Program-made: the position numbers and the translations under genes | Shown: piece by piece, positions 46,230 to 54,839 of the stretch | How positions within the stretch are numbered: the stretch's first letter is position 1 | Layout: each line of letters starts with the position of its first letter | The notes under the pieces: generated by a model | The model's database searches: none | Told to the model about the DNA's origin: nothing | Seen by the model: the letters and a program-made list of their open reading frames with translations, nothing else | Source of the DNA: Rhodococcus sp. 1163 | Lineage (GTDB): Bacteria; Actinomycetota; Actinomycetes; Mycobacteriales; Mycobacteriaceae | NCBI RefSeq assembly: GCF_002091985.1 | Contig: NZ_MKKX01000017.1 | Span: 516,432-580,431, forward strand | DNA length: 64,000 bases | Direction of reading: 5' to 3'

Positions 46230-46916
46230 ATGACTGCAGCAGCATTGACTCGTACAGCTTTGGTGACGGGTGCGAGCCGAGGCCTCGGTGCGGCGATTGC
46301 GCGGCAACTCGCACCCGATCATCATGTGTACCTCGGCGGACGGTCTACCGAATCACTCGGCTCGATCGCCAACGAACTCGGCACCGGCACACCCTGGCCG
46401 GTGGATCTCACCGATCACGACGCCGTCGCCGCTGCAGTCGAGCCGGTCGAGTCGCTCGAGGTTCTGGTCCACAACGCCGGCATCGCGGCACTCGGCACGA
46501 TCGAGGAGTCCTCGATCGACGACTGGCGTCGCCAGTACGAGAGCAATGTCCTGTCGGTGGTTGCCCTGACTCAGCTCTTGCTGCCTGCACTGCGGCGCGC
46601 GGGCGGACATGTGGTTCTGATCAATTCGGGTGCCGGCATCCGGGCCAATCCTGGGTGGGGCGGGTACGCGGCGTCGAAATTCGCGTTGCGGGCCTTCGCC
46701 GATGCGCTGCGTCTAGAGGAGCCGACCCTGCGTGTGACGTCGGTGCACCCCGCGAGGATCGACACCGATATGCAGCGAGCAATCGTCGACCACGAGGGCG
46801 GGGAATACGACGGGTCGAAGTTTCTGCAGGCCGGGTCGGTCGCGCTCGCCGTTCGGAACGCTGTCGATACCCCCACCGACACCCATCCGACCGAGATCGT
46901 GCTCAGGACGAGATAA
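46230..46916 (+). CDS. Short-chain dehydrogenase/reductase (SDR)
   Basis: A 228-residue classical SDR with the cofactor motif TGASRGLGAAIA (about 13), the NAG motif (about 85), an INSGAG strand with the catalytic Ser and YAASKFALRAFADAL (Tyr-Lys, about 147). Arg after TGAS and the absence of an Asp at the end of beta-2 suggest NADPH use. The substrate is unknown. It starts 26 bp after the DinB-like gene. Confidence 0.92.
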   Translation: MTAAALTRTALVTGASRGLGAAIARQLAPDHHVYLGGRSTESLGSIANELGTGTPWPVDLTDHDAVAAAVEPVESLEVLVHNAGIAALGTIEESSIDDWRRQYESNVLSVVALTQLLLPALRRAGGHVVLINSGAGIRANPGWGGYAASKFALRAFADALRLEEPTLRVTSVHPARIDTDMQRAIVDHEGGEYDGSKFLQAGSVALAVRNAVDTPTDTHPTEIVLRTR

Positions 46917-46936
46917 CCCACCGGCCGGTGGAGACC

Positions 46937-46978
46937 GAAGCCGAGTACGGCACGCAGTTCGTTGCCGTACTCGACTTC
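46937..46978. terminator. Bidirectional terminator between convergent genes
   Basis: GAAGCCGAGTACGGCA at 46937 pairs with TGCCGTACTCGACTTC ending at 46978 (one mismatch), with a 10-nt loop. It serves the SDR gene and the secreted-protein gene. Confidence 0.8.
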
Positions 46979-46997
46979 GTTGTCTCACCGAGTTCGG

Positions 46998-47651
46998 TCA
47001 GGCCAGAACTGCACCCAACGACGGGAACCAGATGTTCGACGTCTGGTAATGCCAATCACCCTTGCCGTCGAGTGCGGCCGGATCCCACCAGCGGTGCAGG
47101 ATGCTGCCGTAGATACCGGCAACTACCATCCCACCCTTTGCCTCCGGGATGGGCTTGGTGGAAATGACTGTCGGACCGGCGATATCGCGGACATCGAGGA
47201 CATTCGTGCCGCTCTTGCCCGTCGCCGCGTTGACCCACAGGACGTTCAACTTCGCCGCGCCTTGATTCGGTGCGATTTCTCCTGGGCCACCGAAGAATCC
47301 GAAACGGAACTCACTGTTCAGGTTGGTCGCGATGCCGGAACCGTGAACTTGGCCGGTGACCGGGTTGCCCGCGCCCGTATCCGAATAGGCCGGGATGGGG
47401 AAAATCTGGGCCGGAACCCGTGGGCCTTCGGCGACATCGGTGCGCGGAACGGCCGCATTCGGATCCGCCAACACCCGCTCGAGCGCCGCCTGGGCGTCTG
47501 GATTTCCTTCCGCAACCGACAGCAGTTGCTCTGCTGCCGTCACCGGATTCACCGGCGCGGCTACGGGTTCCGCAGTTGCACTGCCTGCAAAAACAAGAGC
47601 ACTGGCTGCTGCAATCGCAATCGCAGAACCCAGCTTCCGACTCGTACGCAT
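46998..47651 (-). CDS. Secreted protein of unknown function
   Basis: 217 residues from ATG 47651, which follows AAGGGGG; an upstream in-frame ATG exists but has a poorer site. The Sec signal peptide (MRTSRKLGSAIAIAAASALVFAGSATAEP) has an AxA site. The mature part has a helical segment (AAEQLLSVAEGNPDAQAALERVL) and then a beta-rich domain with NLNSEFRFGFFGGPGEIAPNQGAAKLNVLWVN and a W-rich end. No catalytic motif recognised. Similar secreted proteins occur in Rhodococcus and Nocardia, but I cannot name the family. Confidence 0.8.
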   Translation of the reverse strand: MRTSRKLGSAIAIAAASALVFAGSATAEPVAAPVNPVTAAEQLLSVAEGNPDAQAALERVLADPNAAVPRTDVAEGPRVPAQIFPIPAYSDTGAGNPVTGQVHGSGIATNLNSEFRFGFFGGPGEIAPNQGAAKLNVLWVNAATGKSGTNVLDVRDIAGPTVISTKPIPEAKGGMVVAGIYGSILHRWWDPAALDGKGDWHYQTSNIWFPSLGAVLA

Positions 47652-47999
47652 GAATGCCCCCTTGTGCATGGTGTGTTTACCTTCCGCGGAGACGGTAACG
47701 AATCGGGCGGGCCGCCGCATCTCCTACTCGAGAATCAGATCCGACCCGCGAATCATGAATTACCACTATGTAATTCGATGGCGTAACGTCGGCGAACCCG
47801 GGCGGCCTGAGCAGGGATTTCGCCCGAAAAGATCTTCGGATCCGGCTTTTATACACCCCGATCATGGAATAATCGACGAGATGCAGGTAACACCTGCGCC
47901 TCCTCCGGCGACATACTCGTCGATCGGCGCATACGAACTTCACAGGTTGTTCGCACACGCGGCCGAATGACCGAAGACTTTTGATCCCGGAGGTTCAGC
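47652..47999. promoter_or_regulatory. 348-bp divergent intergenic region with a 20-bp dyad
   Basis: This AT-richer stretch separates the leftward secreted-protein gene from the rightward thioesterase gene. GAATTAC-CACTAT-GTAATTC (47757-47776) is a 7-bp-arm inverted repeat and a candidate operator. A TATACA-like hexamer is at 47849. A 29-codon frame (47881-47970) is present but not convincingly coding. The thioesterase has a good CGGAGG site at 47987. Confidence 0.45.
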
Positions 48000-48710
48000 A
48001 TGACCGTCGTCAACGATCTCTCGCACCCCTCCATCACGGGTATCGACGACCGGTCGCCCACCTCGTACTCGAGGCCGACGATTTTGCCGATCCGCGCCAC
48101 GGGCACTCGAGCACCCGTCTTCTGCATCCATCCGATCGACGGCCTCGCCTCCTGCTACGCCTCATTGGCAGCCCACGTGGATGAGGAGCACCCCATCTAT
48201 GGTGTCCAGGCGCCCACGCCCGGGGAGGATTCGAAGTCCCTGACCGCTCTCGCGGCCTACTACGCCGACGAGATTCTCGCCGGCGACACCGCCGGACCGA
48301 TCCACCTCCTCGGACTTTCCTTCGGCGGCCTCCTCGCCCACGCAGTAGCCATCGACATGCAGGCACGCGGCGTCGCAGTGGACAGCCTCACACTGCTCGG
48401 TAGCGATCCGCTGCGCTCCCGCACCGATGGCACACCCGCTGAGCTTGCGCACGCACTGTTGGCCGGCATGAGCGACGACATCGATCGAAGCCACGCCGAG
48501 GAACTTCTCGCCGTCGCCACCCACAACGAAGCCCTGGCGAACCGACACTTCCCCGGCGTCTACGTCGGCGACGCCCTGGTCGTGTCCTCGGATGGATCCG
48601 ACGCCGGGCCGGCGTGGCACACCTTCGTCAGTGGGACGGTCGTCAAGTATCTGGTGCCCGACGCCTCCGCCTTCGGCCTGCTCGGGCCGCTGGTCAACAG
48701 CTACATCTGA
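48000..48710 (+). CDS. Stand-alone NRPS-type thioesterase homologue, probably degenerate
   Basis: A 236-residue alpha/beta hydrolase closely resembling the TE domain of the NRPS at 27376-41967. Shared blocks are FCIHPI-GL--CYA, IYG-Q-P, HLLG-S-GG--AHA and HN---RH-PGVY-G. The nucleophile Ser is kept (GLSFGG, about 102). The acid after strand 6 reads LLGSDPL where the NRPS TE has MLDAH. The C-terminal catalytic His (NTHW in the NRPS TE) is replaced by PDASAF. It may be a binding or editing relic rather than an active enzyme. It lies 6 kb from the NRPS and ends at a strong hairpin. Confidence 0.8.
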   Translation: MTVVNDLSHPSITGIDDRSPTSYSRPTILPIRATGTRAPVFCIHPIDGLASCYASLAAHVDEEHPIYGVQAPTPGEDSKSLTALAAYYADEILAGDTAGPIHLLGLSFGGLLAHAVAIDMQARGVAVDSLTLLGSDPLRSRTDGTPAELAHALLAGMSDDIDRSHAEELLAVATHNEALANRHFPGVYVGDALVVSSDGSDAGPAWHTFVSGTVVKYLVPDASAFGLLGPLVNSYI

Positions 48711-48733
48711 CCCCCTGGGAAGCCAGGGGGTCA
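48708..48733. terminator. 11-bp perfect hairpin between convergent genes
   Basis: TGACCCCCTGG-GAAG-CCAGGGGGTCA. The first stem bases are the TGA stop codon of the thioesterase gene. No T-run; likely acts in both directions. Confidence 0.75.
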
Positions 48734-48748
48734 GCACCGCGAATCAGG

Positions 48749-50086
48749 TCACTGCAACGTCGAGTCGAGCCAGTCGATGGTCTGCATGCCGAACAGATCG
48801 GTGCCCCACCCGTACGCGTCCGTGAGGGTCTTGGTCATAGAGCAGTCGCTGGGCGCATAAGTCACGTCGGTGCCCCCGGCCCGGTATCTCTCGACGAGGT
48901 CTCGTGAGTCCTGAGCAGGCACCAGCGACATCGGCGAGTCATCGGCGCCGCACGAGGTGACGAGGACTTTGGCCTGCGGCGCCCGTTTGCCGAGCTTGTT
49001 GTCCTCGAAAGCCGGCTGGAAATCAGGGATGTCGGCGGGGCTCTGACCGTCCGTGAACAGCGTCTGCAGCGGCACGAACGGCATGGTGAAGTAGGCGGGC
49101 ATCTGGCACTGAGTGCGGTAGAAGGCCGCGATCTCCTTGCCGACCGGAGTGAGCTTCTCGTCGATCTTCATCTCCGGGTACCAGGGCTCGAGGCCCAGGA
49201 GGTTCGCGAACGCGAAGCCGGAGCCGACCGAACCGTCTGCGGTGCGCATGAAGTTCTTCTGGTTGATGACCATGCCCTCGAGCACGGCGGACTTGACGTT
49301 GAGCTCGGGCGCGTACTCCTGCTGGATCTCCGCTGCCACCGCGGCGCCGACGCCGCCTCCCGCGGTGCCGAAAATGCCGATCGGCGCCTCCTTGCTCAGA
49401 CCCGCCTCCTGCACCTGCAGCGCGGCGCGAAGCCCGTCGAGATTGGACTGTCCGCCGAACTTGCCTGCAAACACGCCGTGCGGGTCCGGGTCGCCGGCAT
49501 TGCCGACGTCGCTGATCATGACTGCATAGCCCTTGTCGAACATCAATGCCAGTGGCCCCAGAGCAGACCACGATGCGCCATCGAGAGGATCCGCCCCGGT
49601 CCACTGGTTGCTCGGGTGGCAGTAGGCCCCGACGCTGTCATTGGCCTCCTGGTAACCGATGATGGGTCGGTTCGCGTTGTCTCGGCCGTCGACCGGGATC
49701 ATCAGGATGCCGGTGCTGATCGCCGGCATGTCGTCGACGCCCCGGGTCACATACATGACCTTGTAGGCGTCGAGGTTGCCCGGCTCGAAACCGGCGAACA
49801 TCACCTGCACGGGTTGCGATTTGATCAGCGTTCCGGGTGCCTCGCCGCCGTTCAGCTCGGGCTCGTCGTAGAAGGGGTCGTTGGGCGCCAGCGCTTCAGC
49901 AATCTCGTCGACCGTGGCGAACTTGCCGTCTTCGAAGGTGCTCTGCGTGTAGCCGGTGAAAATTTCGTCGAGTCCGGGGGTGTCCACCGGTTCTGCCTGT
50001 GCCACCTGCTGCGAACCGAAGAGTACGGCGATGGAAGCAGCCGTAGCAGTGACTGTGGCTGTGAAAACTGTGGCTGCGCGTTTCAT
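48749..50086 (-). CDS. Secreted lipase-family (LIP, PF03583-like) protein with degraded catalytic motifs
   Basis: 445 residues from ATG 50086 (ATGA overlap with the upstream gene). A signal peptide ends near AQAEP. The fold follows secretory LIP lipases: a GYQEANDSVGAYCHPS segment, FDKGYAVMISDVGN, then IGIFGTAGGGVGAAVAAEIQQEYAPELN where active members have GYSQGG. Thus the nucleophile Ser position reads Ala. Near the C-terminus, the usual ..DH.. block reads PSDCSMT, so the catalytic His also seems lost; the Asp of GADDSP is kept. It may bind lipids or act with the coupled secreted protein. Loss of activity is inferred from motif alignment by eye. Confidence 0.85.
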   Translation of the reverse strand: MKRAATVFTATVTATAASIAVLFGSQQVAQAEPVDTPGLDEIFTGYTQSTFEDGKFATVDEIAEALAPNDPFYDEPELNGGEAPGTLIKSQPVQVMFAGFEPGNLDAYKVMYVTRGVDDMPAISTGILMIPVDGRDNANRPIIGYQEANDSVGAYCHPSNQWTGADPLDGASWSALGPLALMFDKGYAVMISDVGNAGDPDPHGVFAGKFGGQSNLDGLRAALQVQEAGLSKEAPIGIFGTAGGGVGAAVAAEIQQEYAPELNVKSAVLEGMVINQKNFMRTADGSVGSGFAFANLLGLEPWYPEMKIDEKLTPVGKEIAAFYRTQCQMPAYFTMPFVPLQTLFTDGQSPADIPDFQPAFEDNKLGKRAPQAKVLVTSCGADDSPMSLVPAQDSRDLVERYRAGGTDVTYAPSDCSMTKTLTDAYGWGTDLFGMQTIDWLDSTLQ

Positions 50087-51369
50087 GCGAACGTCACCGT
50101 GGTTCCCTCTAGTGCGGATTGGAGCATCTGCGGAATGTTCCGCAGCGGGCGTGCGCCTTCGAGCTTCTGATCGTATGGCTCGCGCAGCTCCGACTCGAGC
50201 TGTGGCCACTTGTTCTCCACCATCGCCTTGTACTTGGGTAGGAGCTCGGTGGAGATGTAGTCCCACCGCTGATCGAATACCGACCAGTTCCAGCTGGGGA
50301 GCGGCGTGGTCAGGGTAGCGACGCGTCCGTCGGCCAGCGTGGTGCTGATGGTGACCGGCTTGTACGACCGTGGCGCGACTACCCCGGCCACCGACGGCGA
50401 GGCGGCGATGGTGGAGGCGTAGGTGATGGCCTCGCCGACGTCGCCCTTGTAGTTGCGGACGTCGTCCCATTGCGACCTGATCACCACGCCTTGCTCGCGC
50501 TGCAGCAGCACGCGGTTGCCTGCGGCGATGCGGTCAGTCTCGCCCGAGGCGACATCGATCCAGGCGTTCATGACGGTGGCGTCGAACAACCCGGCGCGGT
50601 GCATCTGTTCCAGCGCGGGGAGACCTTCGGTCACATACGCCTGATGCATGGGCATCAGGTCGGAGAAGATGTTCTTCTGCATCACCAAGATCTCGCCGAG
50701 GATCTGCTGCAGGTCCTGCGGTGTGATGGTGGCACCCGACCGGGCGAGCGCCCGCAGCCCCTCGGGCAGCAGAGCCACCGCGTCGGGGCCGAGCACCTCG
50801 AGGGTCTGCTCGACGATGGCGTTGGCTGTCTGCGCCATCCCGGGGAAATCGTAGATCCCGGACATCAGCTCGAAGTCGATAAGGCCGCCACCGAAATCCG
50901 CGCCCACGAGTCCGCCCATACCAGCCCACTGCAACTCGCGGTGGTTCAACTGCAGACCCACGTAGTAGCTGTAGGAGTCGACCAGGTTCTGCCGGTTGGC
51001 CTCGACGCCAGCACGCGGATCCCAGGTCAAAAGGTCGATGCCGGCAGCCTCGGTGACGTCGACCAGGCGGTACTGCAACAGCAGCGCCGCATAACGGGGC
51101 GGATCGACGCCCTCGCGATCCGCTTTTTCCAACAGATTCTCGAGCTGCGCCTTGTCATAGGGCAACGCCGGATTCACACCGCCCGGGCCATGTGCCGCAT
51201 CGCGGTTGACGAGCGGCAGATCCAGAAATGGCTCGAGTTCCGCGGAGATGGCAGGGTTTGCATTCGCGAAGCCGACGCCCAGCGGCATCATGAGCACGAC
51301 GGCCGTGGCCGTGGCGATCGCTCGGCCCCATCTCGAACGTGCGGCGCGGACGGGGGTACGAGTCGACAA
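50083..51369 (-). CDS. Secreted protein of unknown function, coupled to the lipase-like gene
   Basis: 428 residues from TTG 51369 after AGGAG. A basic signal peptide (RSRWGRAIATATAVVLMMPLGVGFANA) is followed by a mostly helical mature protein with AELEPFLDLPLVNRDAAHGPGG at its start, NHRELQWAGMGGLVGADFGGGLIDFE (about 145-170) and many Trp/Tyr. No domain recognised. It overlaps the lipase-like gene by four bases, so the two secreted proteins are probably made together. Confidence 0.8.
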   Translation of the reverse strand: MSTRTPVRAARSRWGRAIATATAVVLMMPLGVGFANANPAISAELEPFLDLPLVNRDAAHGPGGVNPALPYDKAQLENLLEKADREGVDPPRYAALLLQYRLVDVTEAAGIDLLTWDPRAGVEANRQNLVDSYSYYVGLQLNHRELQWAGMGGLVGADFGGGLIDFELMSGIYDFPGMAQTANAIVEQTLEVLGPDAVALLPEGLRALARSGATITPQDLQQILGEILVMQKNIFSDLMPMHQAYVTEGLPALEQMHRAGLFDATVMNAWIDVASGETDRIAAGNRVLLQREQGVVIRSQWDDVRNYKGDVGEAITYASTIAASPSVAGVVAPRSYKPVTISTTLADGRVATLTTPLPSWNWSVFDQRWDYISTELLPKYKAMVENKWPQLESELREPYDQKLEGARPLRNIPQMLQSALEGTTVTFA

Positions 51370-51541
51370 CTTTCACTCCTGCAACGGGACGATCCGGGGG
51401 TCCAGTGGTTGCAGGCGATTCTGCAACCATCCGGCGAGCAACGGAACACTTTACACAGACAGCGCGCAGGTACCTGGGGTTCGTGATCTGCAGGTGCAGA
51501 TACACCGTTCACCACTGTTCTTCGCGCGTACGGTTGGTGTG

Positions 51542-52510
51542 GTGACGACAGCGTTCCGTCAGGCAGATCTGGTCTGTGAGGGCGGCGGGGTCAAAGGCAT
51601 CGGCCTCGTCGGAGCTGTTCATGCGCTCGCCGAGGCGGACTATGGGTTTCCCCGCGTAGCCGGGTCCAGCGCCGGCGCCGTCGTCGCGGCCTTGGTGGCT
51701 GCGCTGCAGCACGCCGAGGAGCCCTTGACGCGATTGCCGGAGATTGCGCAGCGCGTCGACTACCGCAAACTGACCGACCCGTCACTGCTCGGGCGTGTGC
51801 CGCTGATCGGCGGAGTCCTCTCGTTGCTCACCTCGAGCGGTCTCTATCAGGGTGCCTACCTCGAAGACCTCCTCACCGACACTCTCGCCGAATTCGGGGT
51901 CCACACTTTCGGTGATCTGCGCACCGGCGAGGAACCACTGAGCTACGCATATTCGCTGGTGGTGACCGCCAGCGACCTCTCCCGGAAGCGTCTGGTCCGG
52001 ATCCCGTGGGACCTACCGCTGTACGACATCGACCCCGACACCTTCCCGGTCGCAAAGGCGGTGCGAGCCTCGGCAGCAATCCCGTTCCTGTTCCGACCCG
52101 TCCAAGTGTCGGGCGCAACCTGGGTCGACGGCGGACTGCTCTCCGACTTTCCCGTCGGATTGTTCGACCGGACCGACACCGCAGAGCCACGCTGGCCGAC
52201 ATTCGGGGTGCGGCTCACCGCACGACCGGGAACACCCCCGGCGACCCATCACATACGCGGGCCGCTCGCCCTCGGTATAGCCGCGATCGACACCCTGTTC
52301 ACCAACCAGGACGCCGCCTACGTCGATTCCCCCTGCACGGTGCGGCGCACGGTGTTCGTCCCCACCGAGTCGATCAGCGCCGTCGATTTCGACATCACCG
52401 ACGCCCAAAAGCGCACCCTGTTCGACAACGGCGTCCGCGCTGCGGAGAAATTCCTGAGCACCTGGGACTTCGACGACTACCTCACCGCCTGCCGCACACC
52501 ACCGGTCTGA
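51542..52510 (+). CDS. Patatin-like phospholipase
   Basis: About 322 residues from GTG 51542 (51539 also possible). It carries the oxyanion loop CEGGGVKGIGLVGA (about 12-25), the nucleophile elbow GSSAG (about 41) and the catalytic DGG (WVDGGLLSDFP, about 197). No signal peptide, so it is intracellular. It would hydrolyse phospholipid acyl esters using a Ser-Asp dyad. It is divergent from the two-gene secreted unit across 172 bp. Confidence 0.93.
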   Translation: MTTAFRQADLVCEGGGVKGIGLVGAVHALAEADYGFPRVAGSSAGAVVAALVAALQHAEEPLTRLPEIAQRVDYRKLTDPSLLGRVPLIGGVLSLLTSSGLYQGAYLEDLLTDTLAEFGVHTFGDLRTGEEPLSYAYSLVVTASDLSRKRLVRIPWDLPLYDIDPDTFPVAKAVRASAAIPFLFRPVQVSGATWVDGGLLSDFPVGLFDRTDTAEPRWPTFGVRLTARPGTPPATHHIRGPLALGIAAIDTLFTNQDAAYVDSPCTVRRTVFVPTESISAVDFDITDAQKRTLFDNGVRAAEKFLSTWDFDDYLTACRTPPV

Positions 52511-52541
52511 ATCCGGGACTGCATGATGGGAAAATTCACTC

Positions 52542-54116
52542 CTACACAGCGCGGTCGCTGGTCTCCCAGTACCGCGCGCGCAGCGCCTTCTTGTCGAGTT
52601 TACCGAGCGGTGTCAGCGGCAGACTGTCCACGAAATCAATGCTCTTGGGTGCGTGCACCGACCCCTTGGCTGCTTTCACCCGCGCGACCAACTCTTCCGT
52701 GGCGACAGTCAGCCCGCCGCGCAGAACCACGCACGCCTTGACCGCTTCACCCCACTTGTCGTCCGGTACACCCACAACCGCCACGGAGGCGACGGACGGG
52801 TGCGCGGAGATCACGTCCTCGATCTCGCGCGGGAACACGTTGAAGCCGCCGGTCACGATCATGTCCTTCTTGCGATCGACGATGGACAGAAAGCCGTCGA
52901 CGTCCTTGCGCGCGATGTCGCCGGTGTGCAGCCAGCCGCCCCGGAAGGCTTCTGCGGTCTCGGCAGGTTTCTTCCAGTACCCCTTCATGACCAAGGGACC
53001 TCGGACGCAGATCTCGCCCAATTCGCCCTGCGGCACTTCGTTCAGGTCGTCGTCGAGCAGTCGAACGTCGAGCCACGGCACCGGACGGCCACACGTGGCA
53101 AGTCGGGCGGGGTCGTCGGCGAGGTGCTCTTCCTTACGAAGCACTGAGATGGTCATGCCGCACTCGGTCTGACCGTAGAACTGGAAGAAGATCTGACCGA
53201 ACTTCTCGATGCCTTCCTGCAAACGTGCCGGCGACATCGCGGATGCCCCGTAGAAAAGCGTCTGCAAACTGGAGACGTCCCGCTTCTCGAGGTCCGGATG
53301 ATCCATGAGCATGTAGATCATGGTGGGCACCAACATGGTTGCGGTGATCTTGTACTTTTCGATCGCCTCGAGAACTGCTCTGGGTTCGAAGGCAGGCAGT
53401 ACGATCAGCGCGCCACCGCGCAGCAGCGTCGGCGTGAAGAACGCCGCACCGGCATGCGATAGCGGCGTGCAGATGAGGAAACGGTTCTCCTCGGGCCATT
53501 GCCATTCCGACATCTGGATCTGGTTGAGCGCCGCGCCCGAACGGAACGATCCGACAACACCTTTGGGCTTTCCTGTGGTGCCACCGGTGTACACCATGCT
53601 GCTGGCGTCCTCGGCATCAACGTGCGCGGCTGTGAGAGCTGCAGGCTCGAATGTGGCCGCGAGAGCCAGAATGTCGATGCCCACCTCGGAGGGCCCCATC
53701 GACAGGATCGTGGTCAACGAAGGCGACGACACCTTCAACTCTGCGGCGCGGTCCTCGAAAGCGTCGGGGTCGAAGATGAGGGTGTCGATCTCGGCGTCGT
53801 CGACGATGTACTTGTGGTCGTCGAATGAACCCATCGGATTGAGGGCGCTGGCGCGACAACCGGTGATCATGGTTGCGCCCATGCTGACGAGCACTTCGGG
53901 ACGATTCTTGGACAGCATCGCCGTGCTGGTGCCCTGGGTGATTCCGAGCGACGCGAGTGCTTGGGCGAAGCAGCTGATCTGATCGCACATCTGTCCGCCG
54001 GTGAGAACAACGTCGCCGATGTACAGCGCCGGCTTGTCGTGATTCCGTTCGAGGGCGGTGATGAGCAGGTCCGGAGCGTAAATCGGCCGGTGGAGGTCAG
54101 CGAACTCGTCTGGCAT
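52542..54116 (-). CDS. Fatty-acid/acyl-CoA ligase (FadD type)
   Basis: 524 residues from ATG 54116 after AAGGAAG. Adenylate-forming motifs are intact: MVYTGGTTGKPKG (about 175), FYGQTECGM (about 305), GWLHTGDIARKDVDGFLSIVDRKKDMI (about 395-425) and the C-terminal catalytic Lys in PLTPLGKLDKKALR. It activates a carboxylic acid as acyl-AMP and then acyl-CoA. Chain length is not predictable; FadD8-like similarity is suspected. It could supply a starter acid to the NRPS, but it lies 10 kb away and nothing links them directly. Confidence 0.9.
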   Translation of the reverse strand: MPDEFADLHRPIYAPDLLITALERNHDKPALYIGDVVLTGGQMCDQISCFAQALASLGITQGTSTAMLSKNRPEVLVSMGATMITGCRASALNPMGSFDDHKYIVDDAEIDTLIFDPDAFEDRAAELKVSSPSLTTILSMGPSEVGIDILALAATFEPAALTAAHVDAEDASSMVYTGGTTGKPKGVVGSFRSGAALNQIQMSEWQWPEENRFLICTPLSHAGAAFFTPTLLRGGALIVLPAFEPRAVLEAIEKYKITATMLVPTMIYMLMDHPDLEKRDVSSLQTLFYGASAMSPARLQEGIEKFGQIFFQFYGQTECGMTISVLRKEEHLADDPARLATCGRPVPWLDVRLLDDDLNEVPQGELGEICVRGPLVMKGYWKKPAETAEAFRGGWLHTGDIARKDVDGFLSIVDRKKDMIVTGGFNVFPREIEDVISAHPSVASVAVVGVPDDKWGEAVKACVVLRGGLTVATEELVARVKAAKGSVHAPKSIDFVDSLPLTPLGKLDKKALRARYWETSDRAV

Positions 54117-54301
54117 CTGGTCTTCCTTCTGCTCGCGCTGCCCGGTTCCGAGACGAATACCACAACCCGAACAGTGAGACGGGCAGGTACCCACGGTCCG
54201 GTGACGACTTCGAGGGTAAGCGAAGTCACACCTGGTTCGAGGCTCGGGTCCAGGTAACAGCAGCGGTACCGAAAGCTGACAGACAGTCGCTCGATATCGC
54301 C

Positions 54302-54335
54302 GGACGGAACGCCCCGAACCAGGGGCGTCCCGTCA
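54302..54335. terminator. Hairpin after the small secreted-protein gene
   Basis: GACGGAACGCCCC at 54303 pairs with GGGGCGTCCCGTC ending at 54334 with one mismatch and a 6-nt loop. The rest of 54117-54346 holds no gene I can support. Confidence 0.6.
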
Positions 54336-54346
54336 AGCAGTAACTA

Positions 54347-54757
54347 CTAGAAGCCGGCCGAACCTGTCCACGGCAGCGGCACCGGCGCGGGAGCCGGAGC
54401 CGGAGCAGGCTTCGGAGCGGGAGCAGGCACAGCCTTCAGCGTCCACGTTCCGCAGTCCTCGGAGTTGAATGCGACGTCGCTCGCTTTGATCGTCACCACT
54501 GCCTGCCCGGAATCAGGGCTGATGAAGTCGTTGGCGATGATCGAGTCGAAGTCGCCTTCGAAACTCGAGGCCCTCTCCCAGTAGCAGCCGTACTCGTCGC
54601 TGGCCCCGTCGGAGACGTACGTTCCGGGCACGATATCGGTTCCGACGGCCCAGGTGCCGTTGCCGAAGGAGGTTGCGGGATCTGCTGATGCAACGCCCGT
54701 ACCGATGAATGCGGTACCGGCGAGGAATGCCGCAGCAATCAGGGACTTCTTGAACAT
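54347..54757 (-). CDS. Small secreted protein with a PGTY-type domain
   Basis: 136 residues from ATG 54757 (GAAAGG upstream). The signal peptide MFKKSLIAAAFLAGTAFIGTGVASADP is followed by a single domain, WAVGTDIVPGTYVSDG...CYWERAS...IIANDF...VTIKASDVAFNSEDCGTWTL, with two Cys that could form a disulphide, then an Ala/Pro/Lys tail. This domain recurs in actinobacterial secreted proteins but its function is unknown to me. Confidence 0.85.
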   Translation of the reverse strand: MFKKSLIAAAFLAGTAFIGTGVASADPATSFGNGTWAVGTDIVPGTYVSDGASDEYGCYWERASSFEGDFDSIIANDFISPDSGQAVVTIKASDVAFNSEDCGTWTLKAVPAPAPKPAPAPAPAPVPLPWTGSAGF

Positions 54758-54839
54758 GGAGAGCCTTTCGAGGTGATGTGAAGCGGAACCGATCGAGGCA
54801 GATCGGATCCGGTGGAACCAGAAATCTCGGACGAGATTT

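Noticed and set aside
47881..47970. A 29-codon small gene
   Set aside because: It has a poorly placed ribosome site and no recognisable sequence; kept only as part of the intergenic entry and a low-interest finding.
52542..54116. Acyl-CoA ligase as the NRPS loading enzyme
   Set aside because: It is 10 kb away on the opposite strand with unrelated genes between; no carrier protein accompanies it.
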